Counted from the first letter of the stretch, positions 1 through 5,005 are shown. The stretch: DNA of 5,309 nucleotides from Minisyncoccota bacterium (GCA_937970115.1 CALBVO010000034.1:1-5309); one strand, 5' to 3'. Notes: generated by a model from the sequence alone, not told the origin. Numbers and translations: made by a program.

Positions 1-952
1 CGGTGGTTACGAAATCTGCGGTGAGGATTTTCCATCCGTTTTTTGAATTTTCAACCTCTGGGTCATTTTGATAATAATCAAAAGGTGCAGTGTATGATTT
101 CCCTTCAAGATCTGACCCCTTCATTTCCTCAAGAATTTTAAATTCTTTGCCTTCAAAAACTTTTTCAAGGAGTTCTTTTCCTACAATATATTTTGCATCT
201 TCATACTGAACTTTTAGATATTCAATATCAGCTCCAACAGCCAAGGCGACATTCCCCGGTAAGGTCCATGGTGTGGTGGTCCACGCCAACACATAGGTTC
301 CTGGTTCCTCGGTTAATTCGAATTTTGCCGTTACCGAAATATCAGTGACATCTTTGTATCCCTGATTTACCTCGAAATTTGCCAATGTCGTCTCGCAACG
401 CGGGCACAGGTGCATTGCCTTGAACCCTTCCTTTGTTAGGCCTTTTTTGTGTAATTGACCAAATACCCACCAAATAGATTCCATATATGACGGATCCATT
501 GCCATGTAGGCATTGTCCATATTGATAAATCGCCCAGAACGTGGAACGTATTTTTTCCATTCTGATTCGTATCGCAATACTGAATCTTTTGCTGCCTGGT
601 TGAATTTATCGATACCGTATTCCTCGATGTCTTTTTTGGTATCAAGCCCCAGTTCCTTTTCAATCAGGTTTTCGATTGGTAAACCATGACAATCCCATCC
701 CCATTTTCGTGGTACGCGATATCCCTGCATCGTTTTATATCGTGGAATGATGTCTTTGATCGTCCCTGTGAGCAAGTGTCCATAGTGAGGTAAGCCTGTT
801 GCAAATGGAGGACCATCGTAAAATACAAAATCGCCTTGTGGTGATTCTTTTTTCAAAGATTTTTCAAAGATTTTATTTTCCTGCCAAAAAGAGAGAATTG
901 ATTCTTCTGATTGGGCTGTTTTTGATTTTGATTGTTTATTTTCGTTAGACAT
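1..952 (-). CDS. ileS: Isoleucyl-tRNA synthetase, N-terminal 317 residues (3' end outside window)
   Basis: IleS charges tRNA-Ile with isoleucine in the cytoplasm, using ATP. The frame is open from the ATG at 952 to the window edge. Class I signatures are in order: DGPPFATGLPHYGH with the HIGH-type motif HYGH at residues 56-59, then GWDCHGLP at about 85-92. The CP1 editing insertion follows, with LCPRCETTL at about 182-190 and the Thr-rich editing-site motif AWTTTPWTLPGN at about 223-234. Family members are roughly 900-1100 residues, so about two thirds lies outside, including KMSKS and the anticodon-binding domain. The 'FATGLPHYGH' wording matches the eukaryote-like IleS class rather than the 'YANGDIHIGH' type of most model bacteria. 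The ATG at 952 is chosen because it opens the conserved N-terminus and lies just below a good -10 box; no Shine-Dalgarno sequence is visible. A terminator and a structured leader lie directly upstream. Confidence 0.97.
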   Translation of the reverse strand, partial: MSNENKQSKSKTAQSEESILSFWQENKIFEKSLKKESPQGDFVFYDGPPFATGLPHYGHLLTGTIKDIIPRYKTMQGYRVPRKWGWDCHGLPIENLIEKELGLDTKKDIEEYGIDKFNQAAKDSVLRYESEWKKYVPRSGRFINMDNAYMAMDPSYMESIWWVFGQLHKKGLTKEGFKAMHLCPRCETTLANFEVNQGYKDVTDISVTAKFELTEEPGTYVLAWTTTPWTLPGNVALAVGADIEYLKVQYEDAKYIVGKELLEKVFEGKEFKILEEMKGSDLEGKSYTAPFDYYQNDPEVENSKNGWKILTADFVTT

Positions 953-965
953 AGTAGTTACAGAT

Positions 966-974
966 ATTGTATCA
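966..974 (-). promoter_or_regulatory. Extended -10 promoter of ileS
   Basis: Read on the minus strand this is TG-A-TACAAT, an extended -10 element one base off consensus (966-971 is the hexamer). There is no good -35 box at 16-18 bp. Thirteen bases separate the hexamer from the ileS ATG, so transcription would start about 6-7 bases before the gene, giving an almost leaderless mRNA. It lies downstream of the 998-1020 terminator, so ileS could be transcribed without read-through from the leader unit. Confidence 0.55.
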
Positions 975-997
975 CGTGTATAAAACTCATAAAGAAA

Positions 998-1020
998 AGG
1001 AGCGCCCTTCGGGCGCTCCT
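998..1020 (-). terminator. Intrinsic terminator between the leader unit and ileS
   Basis: A perfect 10-bp GC-rich stem, AGGAGCGCCC at 998-1007 against 1011-1020, closes a 3-base loop. On the minus strand it is followed by TTTTCTTT, so it acts in the minus direction. It ends whatever is transcribed from 1184 onwards, and it sits 46 bases before the ileS start, where an attenuator would be. Confidence 0.85.
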
Positions 1021-1030
1021 ACAACAATTA

Positions 1031-1087
1031 TTATTAATTATCAAAAGAAACCCGAATGCTATGCGGTTGTTTCGATAATATTAATAA
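1031..1087. repeat. Long bulged stem-loop in the ileS leader
   Basis: Twenty base pairs in four helical blocks are separated by a 2-base bulge (AT, 1080-1081), a 4-base bulge (AAAA, 1043-1046) and a 2-base bulge (TT, 1067-1068). They close a 9-base loop at 1055-1063. The TAG stop of the 41-codon frame (1059-1061) lies in this loop. The block order is consistent with a selected RNA fold rather than random AT-rich pairing, because the inner CCG/CGG and GAAAC/GTTTC blocks are not simple A/T runs. Confidence 0.55.
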
Positions 1088-1184
1088 GTGAAAGCTTGTT
1101 CCGACGGCGCTCGGATAAAGTACTAAAATTAATTTTAGTACTTTGCTCCTCGCTTGTCGTTATAATAATTGCGTTTATTTGCAT
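1059..1184 (-). CDS. Small Ile-rich 41-residue ORF, possible leader peptide
   Basis: Function unknown. The frame starts at the ATG at 1184 and ends with TAG at 1059-1061. The peptide begins MQINAIIITTSEEQ and ends NIIETTA. Eight of 41 residues are Ile, including a run of three at residues 6-8 and INII at 34-37. Residues 26-28 are three Arg using three different codons. What supports it is context: a -10 box TACAAT lies exactly six bases before the ATG, which would make the start codon the first base of the mRNA, and a terminator follows. An Ile-rich peptide in front of ileS recalls amino-acid attenuation leaders such as that of ilv operons. However, AT-rich DNA encodes Ile often, the palindrome and hairpins overlap the frame, and no clear antiterminator was found. 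It may be a real small protein, a leader peptide or chance. Confidence 0.42.
   Translation of the reverse strand: MQINAIIITTSEEQSTKINFSTLSERRRNKLSLINIIETTA
1117..1144. repeat. 28-bp perfect palindrome
   Basis: The half-site AAAGTACTAAAATT (1117-1130) is followed at once by its exact reverse complement (1131-1144). As RNA it gives a 12-bp hairpin with a UUAA loop; as DNA it could be a dimeric repressor operator, 47 bp inside the predicted transcript. It overlaps codons of the 41-residue frame. Confidence 0.85.
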
Positions 1185-1190
1185 AATTCT

Positions 1191-1218
1191 ATTGTACGCA
1201 ATGTTTAATGTTTTGCAA
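1191..1218 (-). promoter_or_regulatory. Promoter of the leader unit upstream of ileS
   Basis: On the minus strand, -35 TTGCAA (1213-1218) and -10 TACAAT (1191-1196) are separated by 16 bp. The -35 box directly abuts the T-tract of the preceding terminator. Six bases lie between the -10 hexamer and the ATG at 1184, so the predicted transcript starts at or within a base of that ATG. A 7-bp inverted repeat, ATTGCGT (1168-1174) and ACGCAAT (1196-1202), flanks the predicted start site and could be an operator. Confidence 0.5.
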
Positions 1219-1246
1219 AAAACCACTGTTTTTAAACAGTGGTTTT
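1217..1246 (-). terminator. Terminator of the downstream paralogue (1250-1918)
   Basis: The stem is AAAACCACTGTTT (1219-1231) against AAACAGTGGTTTT (1234-1246), with two to four unpaired bases at the tip. On the minus strand it is followed by a run of six T. It starts three bases past the stop codon of the 222-residue gene. Because it is flanked by A and T runs it may also stop plus-strand transcription. It aligns without gaps to the terminator at 2007-2036. Confidence 0.85.
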
Positions 1247-1249
1247 AAA

Positions 1250-1918
1250 TTAAATAATTTTTTTGGGCAAAACTAAAACATGGCCCTTATCTAAAATATG
1301 ATTTAGTCCATCGTCATCAATACTATGAATGGGTATTAAACGAATAGGTAGTTGGTGAACATTTGTATAATATAATTTTTTATCTTTCATTATCAAAAAA
1401 TAAATATGAGTACAAAAGTCTCTGTCACTAAACCTATCATCAATTCTTAAAATATTTGTAAAATATTCTTCGACTTTTTTTTCATCAATAGTGAACGCAT
1501 AATCAAAGGATAGATTTTTAAATCCAGAAAGTAATTGTCTCATATTCAGAGGTGTACTAATACGATATGGATAATAAATAGATTTTTTATCAATAACTAT
1601 AGGCTCCAGGTCTTTAGGTAAATATAATTTTACAAGCGATGTTTCTTTTAGAAGAATATCAATGATATTCTTAAATTCATTTTGATTTAAATCCTCGTTT
1701 AAATACATTATCATATCTTTAATATTTATATTTTTTCTGATTAAATATCTATTAAAGTTATAGAGAAATAATTCCTTATCCTTTCTTTTTATTGGTATGT
1801 ACCAATCAATGTTTCGCGACCATCTTCTGCGCATTCTTTTAAATTTATTTCTTTGCAAAAAAATAATAAATAATAGAATAAAAATTACAATACAGGCAAT
1901 AATAAAATTAATATACAT
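1250..1918 (-). CDS. Membrane-anchored protein of unknown family, paralogue A (222 aa)
   Basis: I do not recognise the family. Residues 3-21 form one hydrophobic helix, followed by a strongly basic stretch (residues 23-35, rich in Lys and Arg). By the positive-inside rule this places the remaining 185 or so residues in the cytoplasm. Blocks shared with the neighbouring gene at 2047-2733 are WSRNIDWY (33-40), ETSLVKLYLP (92-101), YRI (118-120), LLSGF (129-133), HIYFLIMK (171-178), IPIHSIDDDGLNH (195-207) and HVLVLPK (213-219). The C-terminal half is probably beta-rich, judged from alternating hydrophobic residues. The gene is visibly more AT-rich than argS and ileS and uses many ATA and AAA codons. 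No Shine-Dalgarno precedes the ATG, and an in-frame TAA upstream excludes a much longer start. It has its own terminator, so it is probably a separate transcription unit. Confidence 0.85.
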   Translation of the reverse strand: MYINFIIACIVIFILLFIIFLQRNKFKRMRRRWSRNIDWYIPIKRKDKELFLYNFNRYLIRKNINIKDMIMYLNEDLNQNEFKNIIDILLKETSLVKLYLPKDLEPIVIDKKSIYYPYRISTPLNMRQLLSGFKNLSFDYAFTIDEKKVEEYFTNILRIDDRFSDRDFCTHIYFLIMKDKKLYYTNVHQLPIRLIPIHSIDDDGLNHILDKGHVLVLPKKII

Positions 1919-1962
1919 TTTATAAGATTTATGTTTTTATTCATTTAAACATAATTAAAATA

Positions 1963-1994
1963 ATTGTAAACAATCTAACTCGTACTCAGGTCAA
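1963..1994 (-). promoter_or_regulatory. Weak promoter candidate for paralogue A
   Basis: On the minus strand, TTGACC (1989-1994) resembles a -35 box and TACAAT (1963-1968) a -10 box, but the spacer is 20 bp, longer than usual. It lies between the preceding terminator and the gene and would give a leader of about 40 bases. The rest of the 1919-2006 gap shows nothing else. Confidence 0.22.
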
Positions 1995-2006
1995 AAAAAG
2001 AGTAAT

Positions 2007-2036
2007 AAAAAATCACTATTTTGTAACAGTGATTTT
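2007..2036 (-). terminator. Terminator of paralogue B (2047-2733)
   Basis: The stem is AAAATCACT (2009-2017) against AGTGATTTT (2028-2036), with a 10-base loop and a T-run after it on the minus strand. It lies ten bases past the stop codon. Over 2007-2040 it matches 1217-1250 at 29 of 34 positions. One stem pair has changed from C-G to T-A, which preserves pairing. Confidence 0.75.
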
Positions 2037-2046
2037 AAATATCAAT

Positions 2047-2733
2047 TTATTTCTCTATTATTTTAGGGAGAATTAATATATGATCGTTTTTTCTTAATGA
2101 ATGTTGCAATCCATTATCTGAAATTCTATCAATTCTAATTAATCCCATGGGCCACCAATGCGGTACATCAGATGAATTCCGCCAATACGTATCTATATAA
2201 TGTAATCTACCGTATTTTATAACTAAAAAATGAATTCGGGTATTTCTATGAAAATCTTTCAAGCTTGGATCTTGTTCAAGAATATTTTCCAAATCTTTTA
2301 ATTTGTATTTATTGTCAAGATCGTAAGCATATTGTTTTGACGAACCTTCAAATCCCGATAAGAGATTAGCAAATGTAGTATACGCTCCAATACGGTAGGC
2401 ATAGTGATTTATTCCATTAACTGAAATTACTTTTTGATCTGTAGGTAAAAATAATTTTACTAATGAGGTTTTCTCAAGAATACTCTCAACAACCCCTTCT
2501 AACTCCCTATCATCTCTGTGGATATATTCTAAAAAATCTTCTATTTGAATATTTCTTTCATCAAGATAATATTCAAGGCGATTTATAAGATTCTCCTTAA
2601 GTCTTCGAGGAATCTCATTTAAATACCAGTCAGCATTAGGTGACCAAGTTCTATACATTTTTTTAATTTTAAAAAACTGACCTACGCAAATTGCTCCTAA
2701 AATAATAGTCAAAGATATAAATAGTTGTTCCAT
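2047..2733 (-). CDS. Membrane-anchored protein of unknown family, paralogue B (228 aa)
   Basis: Family not recognised; this is the tandem paralogue of the gene at 1250-1918. A hydrophobic helix spans about residues 4-21 and is followed by KIKK, predicting a cytoplasmic C-terminal domain. Shared blocks are WSPNADWY (30-37), KTSLVKLFLP (88-97), YRI (113-115), LLSGF (124-128), RIHFLVIK (166-173), IRIDRISDNGLQH (199-211) and HILILPK (218-224). Compared with paralogue A it carries a short insertion rich in Trp, Pro and His at about 184-196 (YWRNSSDVPHWWPMG). Spacing between the conserved blocks is otherwise similar, so this is duplication of the full length, not of a domain. No enzyme motif is visible. 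There is no Shine-Dalgarno before the ATG at 2733. The gene lies downstream of argS but is separated from it by a strong terminator structure, so it is probably transcribed alone. Confidence 0.87.
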   Translation of the reverse strand: MEQLFISLTIILGAICVGQFFKIKKMYRTWSPNADWYLNEIPRRLKENLINRLEYYLDERNIQIEDFLEYIHRDDRELEGVVESILEKTSLVKLFLPTDQKVISVNGINHYAYRIGAYTTFANLLSGFEGSSKQYAYDLDNKYKLKDLENILEQDPSLKDFHRNTRIHFLVIKYGRLHYIDTYWRNSSDVPHWWPMGLIRIDRISDNGLQHSLRKNDHILILPKIIEK

Positions 2734-2757
2734 TGTAAATGTTTTTAGTTTAATTAA

Positions 2758-2786
2758 ATTAAAACATATAATAAGATAAAAAACAA
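2758..2786 (-). promoter_or_regulatory. Promoter candidate for paralogue B
   Basis: On the minus strand, TTGTTT (2781-2786) and TTTAAT (2758-2763) are 17 bp apart. The -10 box is one base off consensus and the -35 box is weak. The predicted leader would be about 18 bases with no Shine-Dalgarno sequence. The whole stretch is AT-rich, so such matches are easy to find. Confidence 0.28.
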
Positions 2787-2789
2787 TTC

Positions 2790-2913
2790 AAATAACACTC
2801 AAAATGAGATGAATATTGAGGAGGTAAAGAAAAAAACACGAGGCGTATATCAATACGACGAGCGTTCTTTTTCTGATGGCGACAAAAATAGTCGCTCATC
2901 TTGAGTGTTATTT
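2790..2913. repeat. Nested inverted repeat abutting the argS stop codon
   Basis: Nineteen-base arms, AAATAACACTCAAAATGAG (2790-2808) and its near-perfect inverse (2895-2913), pair at 18 of 19 positions; the odd one is a T/C difference that still pairs as G-U on one strand. The right arm overlaps the argS TAA (2912-2914). Inside are a terminator hairpin (2835-2866) and a short hairpin, GCGAC (2879-2883) with GTCGC (2891-2895). It may be a compound terminator, a structured 3' UTR or a miniature inverted-repeat element. No target-site duplication flanks the arms. Confidence 0.75.
2831..2871 (-). terminator. Terminator of argS inside the inverted repeat
   Basis: A 14-position stem (2835-2848 against 2853-2866) has a 4-base loop. 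On the minus strand 11 of the 14 positions pair (one as G-U) and three are mismatched. An A-rich run precedes it and seven T follow it on the minus strand. The mirrored A and T runs make it a plausible bidirectional terminator. Confidence 0.6.
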
Positions 2914-4636
2914 ACATTTCGTTTGGAGCATCAATACCTAATACCCACAACCCATTTTTAATCACCTGCGCGACAGCATCCGTCAGTGCCAATTTATATC
3001 CGCTGGTTGGATCATCAACATCAACAATTTTGGTATTTCCATACCAAGAGTTAAATGCCTGTGCTAACTCGGTAATATAGGTTACGACGGTATGTGGCGC
3101 CAGGTCTGCAAAGGCTTGCTCTACCATCATTGGATATCGATAGAGGACTCGTTCTATATCCGTAGTTTCCCAATTATCTGGTCGATCTGAATTAATGACT
3201 ATTCCCTGTTCTGTTGCCTTGCGTAACATGGATTGCGACCGAGCATAGGTATATTGCAAATACGGACCAGAATCACCTTCAAATGATAATGAGGTATCAG
3301 GGTTAAAATTAATATTCTTTCCTGCTTGGGTTCGCAGGACAGCATATTTTACCGCAGCGATTGAGATCATATCTGCCTGGTCTTGGGATAATTCTCGTTC
3401 ACCTGCGCGTATATAGACTTCTTCGTTTACTGCATCCAGAATATCAGAAACGATTGGTGTATTCCCGAGACGAGATGACATTTTCTCACCCTTGAATTGC
3501 ATACGACCGTGAGTTTTATGAATAGTCTTGTCTTGCCATTCTGGATTCACTTTTCCTGCTGCGGTTTTCACAACCTCAAAATATGGTCCCTGTTCTGAAT
3601 CGGTAATAAAAATTGAAAGGTCTGGATTATAGCGTTCAAATTTTAATTTCAACAATCCGGTATCCTTTGCCTCGTAGGTTGGATTGCCGTCTTTGTTGAT
3701 AAATACGCGTGTATGGAGAGATTTATTTTCCTCTAGATCAGATTCGGTAGGCTCAAAAATAACAGCACCATTTGATTCGGTATATACCGATGGTGTATGT
3801 TCGGCAATGATTTCCTTACTAACCTTTCCTGCCTCTGATTCAAAGATAAATCCATCAAAGGCTGAACCTAATCGAGCCGTCATTTGAATAAAATATTCCA
3901 GATTTAAATCACGTCCGATTTTATACGCCTCGTATGCAGGTGTATCTCGATGTTCATAGATATCCTGGGTAATCGCGCGAACTGATGTTTCTAATTCTCG
4001 ATTATCAACAAAAGCCTGCGTTCCCTCAGCATAACATCGCCCCAGAAACTGCATTTTTTCTGATATGGTTTCAAATTCATCAATCTTTTTAATTCCATAT
4101 TCTAGGAATTGCCAAACCGCCTTTCCAATTCCTAATGAAACATCAGAGGGGTATGAGATCATTGATACCTCAGCACCAGTGGTTCGACATAACCGTGTCA
4201 TTGCCTCACCTACGGTATTATTCATCATGTGACCGATATGAAACGGCTTGAACAAGTTTGGAGATGAATGCTCTACGAGAATATTTTTGCCTTTTTGTGA
4301 TTCATTCCATCCGTAGAAATCTCCCTTCTCTCGAACGACCTTAATTTCATTCGAGAGAAATTCATCAGACAATCGAATATTAATAAATCCTGGATCAGCA
4401 ACCTCTACCGATGTGATTTCTGGAGTATTAATTTTTTCAGCAATTGCATCAGCCAGTTCTCGAGGATTCCTACCAAGACCCTTTCCTAAAATCATAGCAA
4501 TATTCGTTGCAAAATCTCCATGTGATAATTCACGTGGATGCTCAATGGTAATATTTCCTTCATAGGTAATTCCTAACTCAGACAATGCTGATGAAATAGA
4601 TTGTTGTATTGTTTGTACAATATTCATTACTACCAT
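2912..4636 (-). CDS. argS: Arginyl-tRNA synthetase
   Basis: ArgS charges tRNA-Arg in the cytoplasm. The 574-residue length is normal for the family. In order: the N-terminal Add-1 domain (about residues 5-95, with ELSHGDFATNIAMILGK), the class I catalytic core with SPNLFKPFHIGH (HIGH at 133-136), the YEAKDTGLLKLKF segment (321-333), the KMSK-like loop GEKMSSR (383-389), SGPYLQYTYAR (456-466) and the all-helical DALR anticodon-binding domain ending in DAPNEM, close to the usual APERM terminus. The coordinates give the longest reading. I favour Met4 (ATG at 4625-4627), because the ATG at 4636 lies inside a good -10 box (TAGAAT, 4635-4640) and Met4 follows that box by seven bases, as in a leaderless mRNA. 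A terminator lies upstream and a nested inverted repeat overlaps the stop. The gene appears monocistronic. Confidence 0.98.
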   Translation of the reverse strand: MVVMNIVQTIQQSISSALSELGITYEGNITIEHPRELSHGDFATNIAMILGKGLGRNPRELADAIAEKINTPEITSVEVADPGFINIRLSDEFLSNEIKVVREKGDFYGWNESQKGKNILVEHSSPNLFKPFHIGHMMNNTVGEAMTRLCRTTGAEVSMISYPSDVSLGIGKAVWQFLEYGIKKIDEFETISEKMQFLGRCYAEGTQAFVDNRELETSVRAITQDIYEHRDTPAYEAYKIGRDLNLEYFIQMTARLGSAFDGFIFESEAGKVSKEIIAEHTPSVYTESNGAVIFEPTESDLEENKSLHTRVFINKDGNPTYEAKDTGLLKLKFERYNPDLSIFITDSEQGPYFEVVKTAAGKVNPEWQDKTIHKTHGRMQFKGEKMSSRLGNTPIVSDILDAVNEEVYIRAGERELSQDQADMISIAAVKYAVLRTQAGKNINFNPDTSLSFEGDSGPYLQYTYARSQSMLRKATEQGIVINSDRPDNWETTDIERVLYRYPMMVEQAFADLAPHTVVTYITELAQAFNSWYGNTKIVDVDDPTSGYKLALTDAVAQVIKNGLWVLGIDAPNEM

Positions 4637-4640
4637 TCTA
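4635..4640 (-). promoter_or_regulatory. -10 box of argS, overlapping the first ATG
   Basis: On the minus strand TAGAAT is one base off the -10 consensus. It overlaps the first in-frame ATG and precedes the second (Met4) by seven bases, so transcription would begin at or one base before Met4. No clear -35 box is present; that position falls in the T-run of the upstream terminator. Confidence 0.42.
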
Positions 4641-4660
4641 ACGATTTAAACAAATAAAAA

Positions 4661-4680
4661 AAGAGCGGGTACCCACTCTT
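4661..4680 (-). terminator. Terminator of the two-gene micro-protein operon
   Basis: AAGAGCGGGT (4661-4670) faces ACCCACTCTT (4671-4680). The single C/A mismatch on the plus strand becomes a U-G wobble in minus-strand RNA, so the hairpin is fully paired only in that direction. Seven T follow it. This fixes the direction as minus and supports real genes at 4686-4996. Confidence 0.82.
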
Positions 4681-4685
4681 TAAAT

Positions 4686-4829
4686 TTAAATTAGGCCATT
4701 TAATTTACCTTGAGATTTTAGAAAATGAATTCTTCGCTCTGTTACCTTCTCATTATATCTTTTTGCTCCTGCAATAAGTTCATTTTTGGGTATTTTCTTT
4801 AATCCTTGAAATAATTTATTTCCTTTCAT
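4686..4829 (-). CDS. Basic 47-residue micro-protein, paralogue 2
   Basis: Function unknown and family not recognised. The product begins MKGNKLFQGLKKIPKNEL and ends QGKLNGLI. It has twelve Lys or Arg against three Glu, so it is strongly basic and could bind nucleic acid, although that is only an inference. It is a paralogue of the gene just upstream: in an ungapped alignment of the first 40 residues, 15 are identical, including NKL (4-6), LK (10-11), AK (22-23), YN (25-26), and single Val, Arg, Phe and Gln further on. The ATG at 4829 is two bases after the upstream TAA, which implies one mRNA and probably coupled translation. No Shine-Dalgarno is seen. Its terminator follows six bases after the stop. 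Confidence 0.72.
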   Translation of the reverse strand: MKGNKLFQGLKKIPKNELIAGAKRYNEKVTERRIHFLKSQGKLNGLI

Positions 4830-4831
4830 AA

Positions 4832-4996
4832 TTAAGATGTTAATACTTGTTTTCTTACGTATTCTTCTGATGCAGCCTGAGCTAATCTAAATTTAGCTCG
4901 ATGAGCCATAACTGCTTTATTATACTTTTTTGCTGATTCTCGCATCTTTACCTTATTAACTGGTTTTAGGTTTGCAAGTAATTTATTTCTTTCCAT
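4832..4996 (-). CDS. Basic 54-residue micro-protein, paralogue 1
   Basis: Function unknown and family not recognised. The product begins MERNKLLANLKPVNKVKM and ends VRKQVLTS. It has fourteen Lys or Arg against four Glu, no hydrophobic segment and no Cys, and is probably mostly helical. It is the first gene of a two-gene operon with its paralogue at 4686-4829. Shared pattern: NKL-x3-LK-x3-K-x6-AK(K/R)YN-x2-V-x3-R-x2-F-x3-Q. Compared with paralogue 2 it has a longer C-terminal tail (QAASEEYVRKQVLTS). The -10 box TATAAA lies nine bases before the ATG, so the 5' leader is at most a few bases. Being shorter than most gene-calling limits, it may be missed by standard annotation. Confidence 0.75.
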   Translation of the reverse strand: MERNKLLANLKPVNKVKMRESAKKYNKAVMAHRAKFRLAQAASEEYVRKQVLTS

Positions 4997-5005
4997 AATT
5001 TAATT

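Larger units (their letters stand above)
998..1184 (-). ncRNA. Candidate structured transcript or ileS leader RNA
   Basis: A predicted minus-strand transcript of about 187 nt runs from the promoter at 1191-1218 to the terminator at 998-1020. In RNA order it contains a 12-bp hairpin from the 1117-1144 palindrome, a small CCGA/TCGG hairpin (1101-1104 with 1111-1114), a long bulged stem-loop (1031-1087) and the terminator hairpin. The long stem-loop pairs TTATTA (1031-1036) with TAATAA (1082-1087), ATTATC (1037-1042) with GATAAT (1074-1079), GAAAC (1047-1051) with GTTTC (1069-1073), and CCG (1052-1054) with CGG (1064-1066). It could be a free small RNA, a cis-acting leader of ileS, or the mRNA of the 41-codon frame inside it. 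No T-box, 6S, SRP or tmRNA signature was recognised. The structures were found by eye, not computed. Confidence 0.4.

Noticed and set aside
342..663. Two minus-strand frames of 72 and 75 codons
   Set aside because: Both lie inside ileS in other frames of the same strand. The ileS frame shows conserved family motifs across the whole stretch.
1161..1166. Consensus TATAAT on the plus strand
   Set aside because: There is no -35 box or extended TG element at the right distance and no credible plus-strand gene downstream; such hexamers are expected by chance in AT-rich DNA.
998..1184. T-box riboswitch upstream of ileS
   Set aside because: A terminator before an aminoacyl-tRNA synthetase gene suggested it, but there is no GGUGGNACCGCG-type sequence and no clear specifier-loop stem. 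Only the short ACCGC resembles part of the consensus.
967..1248. 93-codon plus-strand frame with hydrophobic C-terminal part
   Set aside because: It reads through both terminator hairpins (998-1020 and 1217-1246) and the ileS promoter, has no promoter or ribosome binding site of its own, and lies opposite the better supported minus-strand unit. The hydrophobicity comes from AT-rich DNA.
2819..2825. Perfect AGGAGGT on the plus strand
   Set aside because: No ATG, GTG or TTG follows at a usable distance and no plus-strand frame starts there. On the minus strand it reads ACCTCCT, like the 16S anti-Shine-Dalgarno, but nothing else nearby resembles 16S rRNA.
2790..2913. Insertion sequence or integron attC site
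   Set aside because: There is no transposase frame, no target-site duplication beside the arms, and the arm ends do not match the attC core pattern. It is kept only as an inverted repeat of unknown origin.
3684..3887. 67-codon plus-strand frame
   Set aside because: Antisense shadow of the argS catalytic core, with no signals of its own.
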